A stretch of DNA of 64,000 nt from Siphonodentalium dalli (GCA_032622095.1 CP136063.1:180399956-180463955); one strand, 5' to 3'; counted from the stretch's first letter, positions 1 to 12,227 are shown. The notes: a model not told the origin generated them from the sequence alone. A program made the numbers and translations.

Positions 1-522
1 TACTCTGCCTTCAAATGACACGTCACTGTAGCATACTTATATATGCACTGGCTGTAGTGAAACATGCACCCTTTGAGTTGTGTTGTTGGAAAAATGTCTG
101 TAATCGCGTTCTGTGCCGCTTTCTCGTAGTCTGTGAACAAGGTTGGTGGATTAAGCTGGATGTTGAAATCGTTGGCCTTTTGTTTTAGTGTCTCGAAGAA
201 TCTGGTGTATGTCGCCTGATTCTTGTTCGACAGGAATCCATACACAAGTGGCAACATCTTGTTGTCGACGAACGCATGTATCGTGTACATCTGGTGGTAG
301 AGATTCGGACTCTTGTCGAAGGTACCATCGCAGAACCAGGTGTCGGCGTCTTGAAGAAATTGTATATTGCTGGCTGTCGCGAACATCACGATGTCGTTGT
401 CTCTTTCTGACGATAGCAGGAAAACTTCGCCGGTGGTTGTTGTTGAGTATCGTTCTGGTACATATATATTATATAATGCAGATCGCATGCTTGAGATCTG
501 CGACGAAGGCATCAACCATAAC
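1..522 (-). CDS. MULE-type transposase, partial exon (runs off left edge)
   Basis: The minus-strand frame is open from an acceptor-like site (T-rich tract ending AACAG, at 523-525) to the window edge, about 173 codons with no stop. It reads a Mutator-like element (MULE) transposase core: WFCDGTFDKSPNLYHQM carries the first catalytic Asp, followed by LPLVYGFLSNKNQATY and LFTDYEKAAQNAI with the second Asp. The stretch SSMRSALYN before it resembles the linker upstream of the MULE core. The rest of the domain, including the catalytic Glu, lies outside the window. Family knowledge: MULE transposases cut and paste DNA elements in the nucleus and in animals often carry FLYWCH fingers; none is visible here. 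A domesticated host gene cannot be excluded. No upstream exon could be joined in phase. Confidence 0.8.
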
Positions 523-1430
523 CTGTTAAAAACAAATTAGATTTGATGTCTATTTTTTTGTATATAGATATATCAGTTAAATATTATTATAAATTAGAAC
601 GCTCTTTATTGACTGGCATTTTGTTTAGAGAAGAAAGGATGCTCTTTATAAGAATTTGAAATAAGAAAATGCACGTGTCGTACCTGGTCAGAATCGGCTA
701 GATGGTTGTGTTGACTCATTGAAGAACTAACTATCTCGTTCTTTGTGTTGACTGAGTGAACATGAAAATCGCTCATCTGATGACGACTCATGTGAAACTC
801 GTTTAGCGGCATGCTAAAACAACATTGCAAACGGGAGCCGGGAAAACTGTTATTTAATTAATACAGACTATAGGCGCGACGATCACACCTTGCCGGCGAT
901 ATTTTTGCAGGCTCGTCGGCAAAGTGAGAACAAGAAAACCATAGTCAGAAATGGTAACGCCACCAAGATCATATTAGCCATAAATATAAATTATAATATA
1001 ATTATAATATAAAATATTATTCATTAGTTAGCGCCTATATTAGCGCTTGTTAAATACCATCTAATAAATATTCATCTTATTCACAACTTTAAGGAGTCCT
1101 TCTGGCACACGAGAATATTTATCGCCGTTTGATTTGCACCAAGTGAACTCGGCGCATATATAATTGATAGAACTGACCTTTATTATGATGATCGTGTCGT
1201 TATTTGTTTAAGATACGTATCAATTGACATATACGCACCAGTTCCCTATTAAAATCTATATATATCGCCCATTTTAGGGGACCTCCGCGAATTCGGGGAC
1301 TTCCGCAAAGTGATCTCAACAAATCGGGACCTACTGCAAATCGTCGCACCCAATGCAATTTGTAAACAATTTGACTTGATGACCAGAAAATAAAAGATCG
1401 CGGTTAATCCAAGTCTCCAACAGAACATAC
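523..1430. other. No gene recognised; AT-rich DNA with one dispersed-repeat fragment
   Basis: I see no coding exon with family similarity. At 596-650 there is a fragment of the dispersed repeat whose hallmark is AACGCTCTTTA (other copies near 13.3, 14.9, 58.3, 60.05 and 63.1 kb). A short minus frame at 606-830 ends near a donor-like CAG/GTACGA, but its phase does not fit the transposase exon. Confidence 0.4.
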
Positions 1431-1700
1431 ATGCGCGCTCCAATTAAAATTACCCACAATTCACTTCACTACACAGGGGTTCCCAAAGGGTTATACATTA
1501 TTTTCAGGCTATCAGAGTATTTATATTTTCAACAACATATTATTACACCAGTGACTTTAAGTTTACAATTTCAGCATGTCCTGACCCTATGGATACGATT
1601 TATCATATTTTCAAAAACGTATTATACACCGGTGCCGTTAACTTTACAATTTCAGCATATACGTGATTCTATTGGTACGATTGAGTAAGGTACAAAAAAA
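1431..1700 (+). repeat. Dispersed repeat, copy 1 (pair with 2165-2430)
   Basis: About 260 bp recur 730 bp downstream with high similarity: both contain CACAATTCAC, GGGTTATA, TATTTTCAGGCTATCAGA and a double TTTACAATTTCAGCAT motif, and both end in GAGTAAGGTAC followed by an A-run. The same end motif (TACAATTTCAGCCTGTACGTGA) recurs near 26005. No protein-coding content is recognisable. Confidence 0.75.
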
Positions 1701-2164
1701 CATATCCAAGAATATATTTCTCCATTCGACCATGAGTCTATACATATCTGTACACTAGTGTCCACCCACTTCGTGGCGGGAATAACCTTACAAATTCGCA
1801 ACTGAAGACTGTCTACTACTATAGCTCATGTATTAAATCAACCCACACCTGCCCCCTGTGCATAATAACTGTTTCATTTGTATCGCGTAGTTCTGCGCAG
1901 TTCCGCGCACTGTTTCGAGGTGCCGGTACTACGGGTTTATCGAGTACGCTATTTTATAAACAAACTTTTGTCAATAGCCGTTTTGGTCAAACTAAACCCT
2001 TTTCGACCGTGACAGCAGATCCGAATAGTAGCTAAGATGTATTTAGATAGAATTATCAAAAGAATTTGACCGATTAGGGTGCATTTTAAAAGAATCGAGT
2101 GGAGAAATCTTGCTGACATTTTCATAAAACACGCCGAAGATAAAAGATGGCGGTTATCACAATA

Positions 2165-2430
2165 GAACAGGCATAATATTACCCATAATTCACCTCACTA
2201 TACCAGGGGGCTCCCAATGGGTTATATATTATTTTCAGGCTATCAGATTATTTATATTTTCAACAACATATTATTACACCGGTGACTTTAAGATTACAAT
2301 TTCAGCCTGTCCTGACTATCGATATGATTGAGTCATATTTTCAAAAACATATTATACACCGGTGGCGTTAACTTTACAATTTCAGCATCTACGTGATTCT
2401 ATCGGTACGATTTGAGTAAGGTACAAAAAA
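2165..2430 (+). repeat. Dispersed repeat, copy 2 (pair with 1431-1700)
   Basis: This is the second copy of the 260-bp unit in the same orientation. Divergence is moderate, with single-base changes and small indels, so it is not a recent duplication. The same A-rich tract closes it. Confidence 0.75.
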
Positions 2431-3159
2431 AAAAACTTCGCCCACTCGACCACAGAATTGGAGACTACCACTGAATATGAAAAACAGCCACACTAGAAAC
2501 ACCACATGGTGGCGTAATAAGCCTATGTATATCGTTGTAGTTAAAGGGCGCGATACAGTGGCACGTCCCATTTGCGACTCTTGTTACAAGAAGGACGGGT
2601 CTCGTCAAAATCAACCTGAGTGTTCCTCAGCCCATTGACAACGATATGACTCGGCATGTACATCATGAGAACAAAGTTGAATAAGCACAAAGACACCACA
2701 TTTGATGTCAGCAGATTCAATTGAGACTAATGTAGTGGTCAACGAGCACTAGGAAGTTGCTGTCCATGAGGCGAGACAATTCTATTTTTAGATCAAAATA
2801 TTGCAGAATAACAAGAATAACAACATAAAACATGTTTTCTGACTGAATAGACGGATTACTAACAACTATAAACGTAACATTATATTCACGCTGGTCATAC
2901 GTGAACTCACACACCCGGTGAGGACGTCGCACAACGGGACCCGGTGGCAGATGGTAGGTGAAAACATTGCCATATATACCCATACATATTGCAACTTTTC
3001 AGGTAGTTTGCCAGCTCATATTGCAGTTAGATTATGTTTCTGGTACGCAATAGCGAAAACGTCGGGATTTACTCATATCATTTCACCCAAACCTTGGGTG
3101 TTTATTACACACCACTTTCTGGGATAACCTGTGTGTCGACTGAGAACCTATGTGCCAAT
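2431..3159. other. Unassigned; open minus frame 2717-2983 not recognised
   Basis: A minus frame of 88 codons is hydrophobic in part but has no recognisable motif. About 55 bp around 2885-2935 match, in inverted orientation, the stretch at 17890-17935 (shared GTGTGTGAGTTCACGTATGA), so at least part of it is repetitive. I treat it as non-genic. Confidence 0.35.
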
Positions 3160-3164
3160 TGAGG

Positions 3165-3310
3165 AGAACACGCGAAGGATTTGTGTAAATGTTAGCCCAA
3201 ACGACATTTCGAAGTAACGACTGCTTTGTTGTTTATTTCGAGGAATAATACCGCATCATATGAATTCAGCCCAAATATATTGACAGGTGTCAAGGGTCTA
3301 ACTCTATACT
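3165..3310 (+). repeat. Dispersed repeat, copy 1 (pair with 9700-9825)
   Basis: The stretch with GTAAATGTTAGCCCAAAC, GAGGAATAATACCGC and GAATTCAGCCCAAATAT recurs at about 9712-9812 in the same orientation with scattered substitutions. No coding potential is seen. Confidence 0.7.
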
Positions 3311-3311
3311 G

Positions 3312-4740
3312 AGCAATAAAAAACTAATATAATAAATACCGAGTATATTTAATTTTAACGCCAGTGGGTCGTTTATGTGCGTTTAAGAGTGTATTTATGC
3401 TTAAAGCAAAGTGAAATAACGATCTTAAAATGAATTGGCCGGTATATTTTATTAGTTATCAGGGTTACCAGGGTCGTGGTTGCATAAATTACAATATATC
3501 TTATTTTTATGCTAAGATAAGTGCGTGGTTATATGTTGTAGCTTGATCGGTATCGATCGGTATTGAGGTTAACACAAATCCCATATATGGAAATTCCAAA
3601 TATGGAAAGTGACTTGCGCATGCGCAAAACAGATACAATGGTTTTCCTAAAAACGAAGCAATGAACAACAAACACCGACCCAGTTAAATAACGACATTAG
3701 ATAGCGGTGTATTGCGTCTTTAAGAGTGTGTTGATATCTAAATCATGTGATTAACTAATTAAAAATTATTTCGACTACATATTTCGATAATTATCAGGTC
3801 CGCAGTTCGATCATGAAACAAAATTTGTAGAGACTTTAATTGCTTGGTAATTATTGAGATTGCAGTTTCCTTATATGGCAACTCCTTATTTGGAATTTTC
3901 TTGCGCATGCGCAGAAATGATAGAAATTCATGAAGACGTCGCCATTTTTATTATCACTGTTATTCCATTCTCTTGTGTCGGTGCAATGATTTGCTGTCGT
4001 ATTTTAGGCAAATAAGGCACTGTATGCATGCGTAATGATAAGTTGATGAGGTTGCATCCATTATTATTCCGATGTTTAATAGTTTTGTCAGCTAAAATAA
4101 CTTCGCTCAGCGGCTGTTATCGCGTGAAAATGAGTAGGTCAACTTGGTTGGAGTCGAACATTGGAATGGTAGGGAATTCCCCGTTTTGACTCGGCATTGT
4201 TTGTAAACAAATGCAAATTTATAAGAAGAAACGTTAACAACTGTGCGTGTTTGTGTACTATGACGCTGGTGGATATTGATTAATTGTTTTTCTCGAGTAT
4301 TTATTCATTCCTAATCATCGGCTAATGGCAGTAAAACTTCAGTCAGAAATGTATTTAAGTTAACCCAATCTTTGCACAATTCAATTGCAAGTTGAAAATG
4401 AAAGTAAATTGAAATTTTTAAGAAGAAACAAAATCAACATCTGACAAGTGCCATTGAGTGTGGCTTGATAAGTGTGTACTACTTCTAGGGCTAGGCCTAA
4501 CTGATTTTTAATTAGAATGACATTTTTACATGGGGATTATGATTTATATAAGAATCTGGAAAAATACCTTTAAAGTTTACCTTATTCTTGAGTTGAGGTG
4601 TTTTTTTTTATTTAAACAAGTCCTGTAGTGAGTTGTTAATTTGGGTTGGTACTACAGGCAAAATCAGTGACTGATATAAAACATGTATCACTATCAGTCG
4701 CTGATGTGTTAGAGTCAACCTTCTCTAACTGCAGGGCTCT
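3312..4740. other. No gene recognised
   Basis: The DNA is AT-rich and intergenic-looking. Two short related stretches (near 3580-3620 and 3870-3920) each carry a short TATGG-rich motif followed by the palindrome TTGCGCATGCGCA, which suggests an old repeat. I see no exon or RNA gene. Confidence 0.35.
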
Positions 4741-4749
4741 TTATGAATA

Positions 4750-5597
4750 CAGGAGAAGTCGGCCCCGTGCGAAGTTGGCCCCATACGATGACGGCCCCGC
4801 ACGAAGTCGGCCCCATATATAACAGAAACATTGTTTTAAATCGTTTTTTAATTTATACGATGATATGAAATATGAAACTAATAATAATAATGACAAGATT
4901 ATATTAATACAATTAACAATAAATTCAAACGTCGTCGTTGTCACTGTCACTGTGTTGTCAGTTATATATGGGTGCCGAAATCTCGGCGACCCTATGGAGT
5001 AGCTGGCTTGTTGTCAAATCTCTGTCTCTATACAGCTTCCATACGTTAAATATTTGAACTAATGGCTTCATTCGCTAAGCAGAAATCAACAGTACTTACC
5101 AGCTTTCTTTCATTGTCTGTAGGCAACTATATACCGGTATATCATTGTTTTTTTATAAATATATTTATCACATAATTTGGCCATAAAAGCAGTTTCATAA
5201 TTATCGGTAATAGACACGTTTAATATCAGCGCGTGCGATGACGTCACGGCGTTCTTCAAATAACTTGCGATCGCTGTAGTTTATGATTGTTGTTTTCGAT
5301 GAATATTTCGCGTTGCTTCGGGTTTATTTGATCATGTGATAAAAGGTATCTCACACTCGTCCTATTTTATACGTAATTTATCAACCTCGTCCTCTAAATT
5401 CTATTTGAGCCTCGGTAAACCTCGGCTCAAATCGAATTTAGTGAACTCGGTTGATAAATTCCGTATAAAATAGGAACTCATGTGAGATCCTCTATATATG
5501 ATATATATTTGTCAGACGCATGACAATACTGTCTGCCCATCTACATTAATGGGGCCGTCTTCATATGGGGCCGTCTTCGCGCGGGCCGACATCTCCA
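4750..5597. mobile_element. Non-autonomous element with repeated TCGGCCCC inverted ends
   Basis: The left end (4750-4815) carries four CGGCCCC or TGGCCCC boxes spaced about 15-20 bp. The right end (5549-5597) carries the same boxes inverted and closes with GGGCCGACATCTCC, the near reverse complement of the left GGAGAAGTCGGCCCC. Between them lie an internal hairpin (5345-5497) and no transposase. The layout (multi-box terminal inverted repeats, about 850 bp, no coding) fits a non-autonomous DNA transposon. No target duplication could be fixed, so the superfamily is open. Confidence 0.65.
5345..5497. repeat. Imperfect hairpin (about 65-bp inverted arms)
   Basis: The left arm reads TCTCACACTCGTCCTATTTT and the right arm is its near complement, ending AGGAACTCATGTGAGA. 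The arms continue through TTTATCAACC and TTTGAGCC to a short loop at 5415-5425. It may be a separate MITE nested in the larger TIR element. Confidence 0.7.
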
Positions 5598-5693
5598 GAT
5601 ACGCTCATTATCCTGCCACACGCATATAAATTATTGTATCCTAACATATGCTCTAACAGTTACATGTACTTTTACACTTAACTTGGAAATAGT

Positions 5694-5801
5694 CTTTGTT
5701 TCCTAATGTAATAACACAGTTTAAAGGCATCATACCGAATCACAAACATTTTGTATTCCACATGATGCCTTTAAACTGTGTTATTACATTAGGAAACAAA
5801 G
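5694..5801. repeat. Perfect 39-bp inverted repeat
   Basis: Positions 5694-5732 and 5763-5801 are exact reverse complements (left arm begins CTTTGTTTCCTAATG; right arm ends CATTAGGAAACAAAG), separated by a 30-bp loop. The perfect match implies recent origin or gene conversion. It resembles a very small foldback element; no flanking target duplication is obvious. Confidence 0.9.
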
Positions 5802-6790
5802 ATCATTATTTATAATTACATCACAGTGCATTTAAGCTGGAAATATCATTAAATTTTAAATATTTGGAACTTTGTAAGTTCACTTCTGACCTTCTGTAAT
5901 TATCCTACTTAAATACATTTGATAGCATTTTATAAATCAATGACAAAATACTTGTACGTCTATAGAGAATGAAGTGAATGTAATTATTTCAGTATAATCC
6001 CAGCTTTATATTCCAGGCCAAATAATTCACTGCGTTAAATGAATAATTAATTTCCAGTGCCTTCAGCTACATCTTTTACACAATCCTGTCAAATATGAAG
6101 AAATTATCATTTAAAATCACACTAAATATTATTGGCTATTGTTTTCAAATTTTGAAGATATGACTTTTATATATCGAGAGGTTGATGGAAGCGAGATCCA
6201 ATGTTTTATCAGTCGACAGGCCATGTCACGACACACCAATTATATTACATACTATGCTGGTCCCACCAGCCGGGCACCAGGCCTCGTGCGGAGTATACAC
6301 TGCCTTTGGGCTGGGTTGGTTGGCCTCACGGCAGTGGACCCAGTCGCTGAGGTCTGGTGGGAGATGTTTTTGGGCCCAATGGGATGTTTGAAGAATTTAC
6401 GGGGCAGAACATATGCAAGTACAATAACTGCCAATGGGCAGGAAAATGGTTGAACCAGAGATGGCGAGCGTCTCTTCATGGTTTACTTATATCTGTCAGC
6501 CAGACAGAATTTTTTTCCAAATAAACTTCAAATGGTAGGGCTGTCATGATTATTCAATATAGTTGATTAATTATTAATTAAACACAGCACTATTATATGT
6601 AAACCATATTGTTCCATAGTTCATAAGCATAGACTACAAGTAGGTATAACTCATAAATGTCATTGGTTTTTATCAATGTCTCTGAAAATGGTTCAAAAGT
6701 CTCCTGATACTATTAGCATATAGTAAACCTAACTATACATGTACATGTAGTTGTTTCTTGGCCTAATTTGCATATCTATTATTAATTATT
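5802..6790. other. No gene recognised
   Basis: Overlapping open frames at 6139-6480 on both strands have no family similarity and no splice or start context that I trust. The rest is AT-rich non-coding DNA. Confidence 0.35.
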
Positions 6791-6792
6791 CA

Positions 6793-9180
6793 TAGATAAA
6801 TTTGGTATGATAATCATAATGGACAAATTATTGGTTAAAGATCATAAATGACATTTTTGCATCGAAATAGACCCATATTACCTTCATTATTATGGTATTT
6901 GTTTGCTTTCACATTAATTTTCCATCTCATTAGTCTCGGTAACTAGATATATAATATGCAAATTAGATGCAAATTAGATAAGGTCACATGGTGTGATGTT
7001 CGCGATGACCTTGGGATATGTGAAAATCTATCCCGAAGATATGTACCTAATTTCAGCTTAATCCGTCAAATATTTTTTAAGTTATGCAAACTTAAAGCAA
7101 ACTTTATTGTGAAAAAGTGGGCGTGGCCTAATTTGCATATCCATTTTTACTTATTCATATATAAATTTGGTATTATAATGGTCAAATTATTGTTTAAAGA
7201 ATAAAGATCACCCCTTATCATCGAAATAGACCCATATTACCTTCATTATTGTGGTATTTGTTTGCTTTCACATTAAATTTCCAGCTCATTAGTCTCGGTA
7301 ACTAGATATATAATATGCAAATTAGATAAGGTCACATGGTGTGATGTTCGCGATGACCTTGGCATATGTGAAAATCTATCTCGAAGATATGTACCAAATT
7401 TCAGCTAAATCCGTCAAATATTTTTTAAGTTATGCAAAATTAAAGCAAAATTTATTGCGAAAAAGTGGGCGTGGCCCAAATTTGCATATCTATTATTACT
7501 TATTAGCTCAACTTTACTTTGTAAAGTTTGAGCTATTGCCATGGCTTGGTATCCGTCGTCCGTGTGTGCGTGTGTGCGTGATGCGTCAACAATTTCCTTT
7601 AGCACGGGCTACAGTTCGTACCTTTGGTCCGATTATTATGAAATTTGTCCTGGATGTTGACATTGACATGTAGATGGGAACGAGTCATTTTGGGGTCATT
7701 CGGAAAAAAAACATGGCCGCCAGTGGCCATCTTGGATTTCAAAATTCAATCCATTATCACGGGCTACAGGCTGTACCGTTCGTCTTATTGTCATGAAATT
7801 TGTCATGGATGTTAATATTGACATGTAGATGGGAACGAGTAATTTTGGGGTCATTTGGCCAAAAAATATGGCCGCCGGCAGCCATCTTAGATTTAGCTCT
7901 TTGCATGACTAAATCCTTTAGCACAGGCTACAGGTCGTACCTTTAGTCTGATCATCATAAAATTTGTCATGAATGTTAATAATGACATGTAGATGGGAAC
8001 GAGTCATTTTGGGGTCATTCGGCCAAAAAACATGGCCACCAGAAGCCATCTTGGATTTTACTCTTTGTATGACTAAATCCTTTAGCACGGACTACAGGTC
8101 GTACCTTGAGTCTGATCATCATGAAATTTTTCGTGGCTGTTAAAATTGGAATCTAGATGGGAACGAGTCATTTTGGGGTCATTTGGATGAAAAACATGGC
8201 CGCCAGTGGCCATCTTTGATTTCAAAATTCAATCCATTAGCAAAGGCTACAGGTCGTACTGTTCGTCTGATCATCATAAAATTTATCATGGATGTTAATA
8301 TTGACATGTAGATGGGAACGATTAATTTTGGGGTCATTCGGCCAAAAAACATGACCGCTGCAGCCATCTTGGATTTTACTCTTTGTATGACTAAATTCTT
8401 TAGCACGGGCTACAGGTCGTACCTTTAGTCTGATCATCATAAAATTTGTCATGGATGTTAGCAATGACATGTAGATGGGAACGAGTCATTTTGGGGTCAT
8501 TTGTCCAAAAAGCATGGCCGCCAGCAGCCATCTTGGATTTTACTCTTTGTATGACTAAATTCTTTAGCATGGGCTACAGGTCGTACCTTTAGTCTGATCG
8601 TCATAAAATTTGTCATGGATGTTAACGATGACATGCGGATGGGATACAATCATTTTGGGGTCATTCGGCCGAAGAAATGGCCGTCAGCAGCCATCTTGGA
8701 TTTTACTTTTCTCTTCATGTCTATAAACTAGTATTAGACATTCAACTTTCCACATTCATAATCGCTCCATTGACTGTAATACATTAAATTATTCCCTTTC
8801 CAAGTTGAGCTACAGTGTCATTGACACTTTCATTCATACATAAATTTGGTATTATAATGGACAAATTATTGTTTAAAGATCAAAAATGCCCCCTTATCAT
8901 CGAAATAGACCCATATTACATTCATTATTGTGGTATTTGTTTGCTTTCACATTAAATTTCCAGCTCATTAGTCTCGGCAACTAGATATATAATATGCAAA
9001 TTAGATGCAAATTAGGCAAGTTCACATGGTGTGATGTTCGCGAAAACCTTGACATATGTGAAAATCTATCCCGAAGGTATGGTACCAAATTTCAGCATAA
9101 TCCGTCAAATATTTGTTAAGTTATGCAAAATTAAAGCAAAATTTATTCCGAAAAAGTACCCAAAAACACCCATTTTGGGG
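6793..9180 (+). repeat. Three tandem units of about 355 bp, the last interrupted by an insertion
   Basis: Anchors such as CACATGGTGTGATGTTCGCG occur near 6985, 7332 and 9025. Each unit also has ATAGACCCATATTACCTTC, AGCTCATTAGTCTCGG and a stretch ending GGGCGTGGCC. The first two are 348 bp apart. The gap to the third becomes about 360 bp once the 7505-8831 insertion is removed. No protein was identified; the short open frames here are repeat-derived. Confidence 0.85.
7505..8831. mobile_element. TIR-bounded element made of seven ~160-bp tandem units
   Basis: The insertion splits a 355-bp repeat unit and is flanked by ATT on both sides (7502-7504 and 8832-8834). Its ends are inverted: AGCTCAACTTTAC at the left and CCAAGTTGAGCTA near the right; the left end is itself a small palindrome (AGCTCAACTTTAC/GTAAAGTTTGAGCT). 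Inside, seven diverged units starting near 7603, 7757, 7919, 8083, 8238, 8402 and 8566 share GGCTACAGGTCGTAC, GACATGTAGATGGGA and TTTTGGGGTCATTCGG. No transposase is present. Such arrays are common in marine invertebrates (family knowledge); the class is not settled. Confidence 0.8.
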
Positions 9181-9699
9181 CCGTTCCTCTTCAGCCTATT
9201 TAGTCATAATGCACTGAGGCCCACGTGACAAAAAATATCAGTGGTTTTTCGACCTTCGATTAACCATAACTAGGAAACTAGATGGATTTTTTTTGTTCTG
9301 TAAAAAGTTTTGTGATCTGCGATTCATAATCTTTCATATGAGACTAACTATAAACATTGTACTTGAATATGACATTTTCACCTAAAATCCCTATTATCAG
9401 TCCAGACAGAGAAATTTGTATTGACTTGTTTCATTTATTTAATTTATGATGGCGATGTCATTTGATAAATAATAGTCTATTTTGTGTTGATAACACGGTG
9501 GTTAAGATCAGGTCTGCAAATATCCACCGCACCTGCGAAGTTTATTTGTATAATCGGAGATTTCAATAATCCTTTGTTGTGTTACTCTAGTAGTTGGCGT
9601 GTTGCCATTTTCTGCGATTGCTAAATTTAGTCATTTCGGCCAATTTGGCCGGTTACTTCATGTGAGTTTTTCATCTGACGTGTGTGTCGGAATAATGAT

Positions 9700-9825
9700 A
9701 TGGAGGATTTATGTAAATGTTAGCCCAAACTACATTTCCAAGTAACGATGGTTTTGTTGTTTATTTTGAGGAATAATACCGCGTCAGATGAATTCAGCCC
9801 AAATATGTTAACAGTTGTCGTGTAA
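9700..9825 (+). repeat. Dispersed repeat, copy 2 (pair with 3165-3310)
   Basis: It matches the repeat at 3165-3310 through GTAAATGTTAGCCCAAAC, GAGGAATAATACCGC and GAATTCAGCCCAAATAT with substitutions. It is surrounded by DNA with no recognisable gene (9180-10330). Confidence 0.7.
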
Positions 9826-10328
9826 AACATTCGGCAGTAAGTTAGCGTTATTTAGTATTTGTGGATGTCCTTTAACATGGGGAAAATAGACTACTGCGCT
9901 TGAACGAGCATGTGAATTGTCGTTTTTAATGTATAGCAACTTTATAATCAATAACAGAGGCATTCTCTGTCAAATAAGGTCGCTCTATTTACGATACCAA
10001 TTGGGGAACTTTGTAAATTAAATTACGCGTAAACTTAACCTGCTGCAAATAGAAAAGGTGTCGGAATCGGCGTACTCGCCCCATGGGCTAACTCGCCCAA
10101 TCGGCGCGTGCCAACTCGGAATAAAAGGCCAACTCGGAATAAAAGATGCATACGGGGTGTTATATGGCGTTTGGTCCGTTGTTTCTCAATGAATTTTATT
10201 GAAATTTGGTGTATATGTCCGGGCTGGGACATGGAATACAACAACGTTTGAATTGTTTTTAAATTTACAAATTTGTTGATTTTATTCATTTTGTTTTCGT
10301 TCTGAAACACACTATAAAGTGTATATAA

Positions 10329-10640
10329 TATAATAACGAACACGAGACATACATAATTTATGAACTGTTAACAAAAGATATCAAATTCAATACACGACAA
10401 AGATGACTCAGTGGAGTTTATAAAGTGAACATAAAAACATTGAGGTAAGAATCTTTTTAAGGAATTCAACTTTATTTAATGATAATAAACACATAAATTA
10501 AAATAACAAACATGAGACATACATGATTTATAAACTGTTAACAACAGATATCAAACTCAATACATGACAAAGATGACTCAGTGAAGTTTATAAAGTGAAC
10601 ATAAAAATATTAAGGTAAAAATCTTTTTAAGCATTACTAA
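10329..10640 (+). repeat. Direct duplication of about 175 bp
   Basis: Two adjacent units share GAGACATACAT, ATATCAAA, GACAAAGATGACTCAGTG, TTTATAAAGTGAACATAAAA and ATCTTTTTAAG. They start near 10332 and 10508. Divergence is about 8%. No coding content. Confidence 0.8.
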
Positions 10641-10734
10641 ACCGTTTAGCACAGTCCACTTCACTCATCCGATCATCACTAAACTTCATATTTATCTTGA
10701 TATTGATCTATCAGATGAGAGCTATCAAATATTT

Positions 10735-11990
10735 TTTTAATTTTATAGGAAAAAATGGTCGCCAGCGGCCATATTGCATTTACGTTATATGTTATCGCGT
10801 CATGTCGATATCTAGTATTACTTAGAAATTTCACCTTTCCAGATTCATAATTGCTCCATTGACTGTAACAGATGGAATTATTCCCCTCTTCGGATAGAGT
10901 GTCACTGAAACTTTATTTTGTCAGACTGTCTGTATAGTCACTGATTATATATGGCAATAATCTGTAATAAGATGTAGCACTATTTTATTTTAAATTTACA
11001 TGCAGTGCTGTTTTTATACAACAATTCTAATCCCCCCTAGATCATCATGTGATCGACCATACATCGCGCGAGGACCTGGTTGAATTAAGGGGGGTTTTTA
11101 TGGATAACTTCTGTCCTCAAGCTAGATTATACTTATGACATTTAATGGCATGTTTCTAACATGGAGGGTTAAATATGCGTGAGACACCACCACTCTTCAA
11201 TTCACACCAAGTTATCAGCTGTCATATTCGGATATTAGAACCCATAGCCATGATATATGGTTTATTTTGTGTATACTAGTAATATTGTTATTTTCAGTAC
11301 CTTTATATACCAGTACTGTGTATAACAATGCATATACATTAATCCATGTATACATGTATATTGATTCAACGGATTCAGTGGTTTTGTCCATCAGTCTATC
11401 AAATTTGCGGGGAAAACATGGCCACAAGCAGTACACCCTGTTAAATTTCGAATTTGAATCAATTGGCGCACCCTGCAGCCAGCTTTTATTGGAGAACTTT
11501 TTCTCATGTGGATAGTTTGGGTCACCGCTAGATGTGAGCCATGTTTTGTTCTCAAGCTGTCCTTGTGAAGACATCACTGCCAGCGGTGATCTTGAATTTT
11601 ACTATTTTTATGGCTAAATAATTTGGTTGATCCTACAGACGACACCCCTTGTCCGATCGTCACCAGATTCCACAATGATCTTCTGGATAACCAGGGGGAG
11701 AGTAATCTAATTTTCCCGAATTTCGTTAAAAAACATTACCACAGGCAGCAATTTGGTATCTTACTGTTTGATCCTCTTTTGCGTGACTGAATTGTTTAGC
11801 AACTGTACAGTCATATCCCTCATCTGATAGTCACCACACTTTATATTGATCTTCGGGCTGACAACTAGATGGGAGCTATCGAATGCTTTGAATTTTTTTG
11901 GAAAACATTGTCGCCAGCAGGCATCTTCTATTTTGGTTTTTATATACATGTATATCTCTTCATTCGGATAGCCAGTATTACGTAGGTACT
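10735..11990 (+). repeat. Degenerate relatives of the 7.5-8.8 kb tandem element
   Basis: 10745-10915 resembles the right end of the 7505-8831 element (AATGGTCGCCAGCGGCC, ATTCATAATTGCTCCATTGACTG, GATAGAGTGTCACTGA). Stretches at 11400-11600, 11620-11760 and 11780-11990 keep eroded unit motifs (AAACATGG, CCAGCGGTGATCTTGAATTTTACT). These look like older, decayed copies. Confidence 0.6.
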
Positions 11991-12227
11991 TCAACTTTCC
12001 GCATTCCTGTCATCATTTGAAATATAATAATTTACCTGATACCATGCACCCTTCAAAATTTGTTTCGTCGTATCTATTTTAATGACCCGTATGGTAATAT
12101 TGATACAGATATATTTGTTAAACATTTCTTTGTACAATTTACAGGTATTTAGTTTGTAACTAAATCTAGAAATATATAATAGTAGCTGGTGGACCCTACT
12201 TCGTCCGGGATGTTCCCCTCTGATTTT

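Noticed and set aside
606-830. Possible upstream exon of the MULE gene (ends CAG/GTACGA)
   Set aside because: Its phase (0) does not fit the acceptor at 522 (needs 2), and the protein has no FLYWCH or other motif.
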